The notes under the pieces: generated by a model
What the model was told of the DNA's origin: nothing
Databases searched by the model: none
Seen by the model: only the letters and a program-made list of their open reading frames with translations
Shown: positions 6,977 through 7,664 of the stretch, piece by piece
How the letters are laid out: each line of letters begins with the position of its first letter
Numbering within the stretch: position 1 is the first letter of the stretch
Assembly (NCBI GenBank): GCA_031272655.1
Contig: JAISTJ010000053.1
Coordinates: forward strand, 1 to 7,664
Direction: 5' to 3'
DNA: 7,664 bases
Source of the DNA: Tannerella sp.
Lineage (GTDB): Bacteria; Bacteroidota; Bacteroidia; Bacteroidales; Tannerellaceae
Translations under genes and position numbers: made by a program

Positions 6977-7014
6977 AATTTTTTAATTTAATAAATTCTT
7001 AAATTTAACAATTT

Positions 7015-7048
7015 CAAATCTGCTAATTTAACACAAAAAACGGGCAAA
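7015..7048 (-). promoter_or_regulatory. Candidate proximal htrA promoter
   Basis: On the minus strand TTTG (7048-7045), a 22-nt spacer, then CAGATTTG (7022-7015), one mismatch from TANNTTTG and 1 nt beyond the usual spacing. The leader would be about 32 nt, similar to the other genes here. This competes with the distal candidate at 7092-7122. Confidence 0.35.
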
Positions 7049-7091
7049 TATTTTAATCCGACCCCGAAATTTTAACACATTTAACGTGAAA

Positions 7092-7122
7092 CGAAGCTAT
7101 TTAACAAGGATTAATTAACAAA
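7092..7122 (-). promoter_or_regulatory. Candidate distal htrA promoter
   Basis: On the minus strand TTTG (7122-7119), a 19-nt spacer, then TAGCTTCG (7099-7092). Spacing is ideal, but the -7 box has one mismatch inside the conserved TTTG core. It would give a leader of about 110 nt and places the dyad at 7153-7171 about 30 nt upstream of the -33 box. Confidence 0.3.
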
Positions 7123-7152
7123 GCCCGTCAGGAAGTCATTTTTAACATTTCG

Positions 7153-7171
7153 TACTGACAAAATGGCAGTA
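7153..7171. promoter_or_regulatory. Operator-like dyad in the divergent htrA/secreted-protein region
   Basis: TACTGACA-AAA-TGGCAGTA: 8-nt arms that are inverted copies with one mismatch, around a 3-nt spacer. The dyad is the strongest symmetric element in the 291-bp spacer between htrA and the gene at 7268. It lies 33 nt upstream of the plus-strand -33 box (7205) and about 30 nt upstream of the distal minus-strand candidate (7122). Size and symmetry suit a dimeric DNA-binding protein; the regulator is unknown. Confidence 0.5.
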
Positions 7172-7204
7172 TGATAATTTTTTGAAAAATTTTTCGCAAA
7201 AAGT

Positions 7205-7235
7205 TTTGATATTTAAAAATTTATTTGTTTCTTTG
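7205..7235 (+). promoter_or_regulatory. Promoter of the secreted IgGFc-binding-like gene
   Basis: TTTG at 7205-7208, a 19-nt spacer, then TTTCTTTG at 7228-7235, one mismatch (second base) from TANNTTTG. The predicted transcription start near 7241 gives a leader of about 26 nt, matching the FAD gene. A perfect 12-nt palindrome GAAAAATTTTTC (7184-7195) lies just upstream. Confidence 0.65.
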
Positions 7236-7255
7236 CGGCGTAATATGTAGATCAT

Positions 7256-7262
7256 AAAAGGA
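7256..7262 (+). promoter_or_regulatory. Ribosome binding site deciding the start at 7268
   Basis: AAAAGGA lies 5 nt before ATG 7268. It is the clearest Shine-Dalgarno sequence in this window. With the promoter just upstream it supports starting at 7268 (or the adjacent ATG 7271) rather than at the in-frame ATG 7325, which has no such site. Confidence 0.55.
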
Positions 7263-7267
7263 TTATT

Positions 7268-7664
7268 ATGATGGATGATGAAACTAAGGCATTGATATTT
7301 AATGAGTTATATGCCGAAAAAACGATGGAAAGTATTGTGTTAAGCGGTCGGTGTAGGCCCGCTTCGGATTGTTTTTTCCCCGTCATTTTTTCCGCAAGCG
7401 AAAAAGAAGAATCAAGGAACGAAGCAATCCGGAAAACAACATTTAATCTTAACCTATTCAGAGTCTTATTCGGCATTTTGTTAGCATTGCTACTTTCTAT
7501 AAATGTGCTCAAGGCGCAGGACACAGTATTTTGGTTTGCGGCGCCTGACCCGTCGGACAGTTGGCATGTGCCTACGTTCTTTATGATGACTAATGTGTCG
7601 AATCAGGCGGCTTCGGTTACTGTTACGTTCTATAATAACAACTCGCCGGTGGTTAATACTCAGA
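7268..7664 (+). CDS. Secreted cell-surface protein with IgGFc-binding-like N-terminus, partial (runs off the window)
   Basis: The frame is open for 132 codons to the end of the window without a stop. Residues 1-63 are a charged extension; residues 64-81 (FRVLFGILLALLLSINVL) are a hydrophobic signal segment followed by KAQ, a likely cleavage site. The mature start DTVFWFAAPDPSDSW and the following MMTNVSNQAASVTVTFYNN resemble the N-termini of Bacteroidota proteins annotated as IgGFc-binding-domain or gliding-motility-associated proteins. These are typically large, are often secreted by the type IX system, and act at the cell surface. That assignment rests on pattern memory and about 50 residues. 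The long extension before the signal segment is unusual; codons about 32-56 overlap a dispersed repeat. No ATG, GTG or TTG lies between the repeat and the hydrophobic segment, so the true start must be upstream. Alternative starts are ATG 7325 or GTG 7337. The gene is divergent from htrA. Confidence 0.75.
   Translation, partial: MMDDETKALIFNELYAEKTMESIVLSGRCRPASDCFFPVIFSASEKEESRNEAIRKTTFNLNLFRVLFGILLALLLSINVLKAQDTVFWFAAPDPSDSWHVPTFFMMTNVSNQAASVTVTFYNNNSPVVNTQ
7363..7434. repeat. Variant copy of the palindromic repeat, inside the N-terminal coding region
   Basis: CGGATTG (7365-7371) and CAATCCG (7425-7431) are inverted copies flanking CGTCATT (7381-7387) and GGAACGAAGC (7416-7425). The last two strings also occur in the element at 1996-2060, where they are 4 nt apart; here they are 28 nt apart, a 24-nt difference that keeps the reading frame. 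The reverse strand encodes a peptide with RIASFL and MTG segments, which I recognise from translations of this dispersed repeat family. Confidence 0.6.

Larger units (their letters stand above)
7004..7147. repeat. Cluster of TTTAACA direct repeats upstream of htrA
   Basis: TTAACA occurs at 7005, 7028, 7072, 7101, 7115 and 7142, all in the same orientation; five of the six are TTTAACA. A variant TTTAACG is at 7080. The DNA is AT-rich, but on base composition about one copy or fewer is expected in this length. The copies overlap the htrA leader and promoter region, so they may be binding sites for a regulator, or simply a compositional feature. Confidence 0.55.

Noticed and set aside
7080..7140. 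Possible third remnant of the palindromic repeat (AACGAAGCTAT at 7090-7100 and CCCGTCA at 7124-7130)
   Set aside because: The first string matches 11 nt of the 1996-2060 element and the second is a short fragment, but order and spacing do not fit, so chance similarity is likely.
7252..7524. 90-codon minus-strand frame near the right end
   Set aside because: It is antisense to the secreted-protein gene. Its RIASFL and MTG segments are just the translated reverse strand of the dispersed repeat.
1..7664. CRISPR arrays, tRNA or rRNA genes, IS transposases, defence or toxin-antitoxin genes
   Set aside because: No regularly spaced repeats, RNA-gene signatures or recognisable proteins of these classes were seen on either strand.

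Overview
The window looks like a chromosomal piece of a Bacteroidota bacterium, most likely of the order Bacteroidales. The primary sigma factor is short (286 residues) and lacks region 1.1. Two upstream regions carry TTTG-N19/20-TANNTTTG promoters, and the rpoD upstream region carries the same -7 box. Ribosome binding sites are mostly absent. The order htrA, rpoD, recR, GNAT is one I recall in part from this phylum. The two ends hold surface proteins of Bacteroidota type: a beta-barrel receptor tail and an IgGFc-binding-like secreted protein. Genus cannot be fixed from the sequence.

Left part (1-3242, plus strand): the C-terminal 68 residues of an outer-membrane beta-barrel/TonB-dependent receptor-like protein, then a lipoprotein FAD-dependent oxidoreductase with its own good promoter, then a 154-bp spacer, then a PHP-domain phosphoesterase-like gene. 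The spacer holds degenerate GAGAATTAA-type repeats and an imperfect palindromic element of the CGTCATTGCGAGGAACGAAGC type.

Middle (3225-5257, minus strand): a tight run rpoD -> recR (TTG start) -> GNAT acetyltransferase, with gaps of 12 and 5 nt. It is transcribed leftward and ends 18 nt inside the convergent PHP gene. rpoD has a TATCTTTG -7 box, the kind its own product is expected to read.

Right part (5258-7664): a 210-bp spacer with a long interrupted hairpin 16 nt beyond the htrA stop, then htrA/degP (minus strand, trypsin-like protease plus two PDZ domains). A 291-bp divergent AT-rich regulatory region follows. It holds a near-perfect 8+3+8 dyad, six TTAACA direct repeats and candidate promoters in both directions. 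The window ends inside a large secreted protein gene on the plus strand that has no stop before the end. Its start is supported by a promoter and a ribosome binding site, but its signal peptide begins only about 63 residues in, and part of that extension is encoded by a copy of the same palindromic repeat family.

Most genes are ordinary housekeeping or envelope functions. No defence system, CRISPR array, IS transposase, tRNA or rRNA was recognised. The points most worth a second look are the divergent htrA/adhesin control region and the repeat-derived N-terminus of the last gene.
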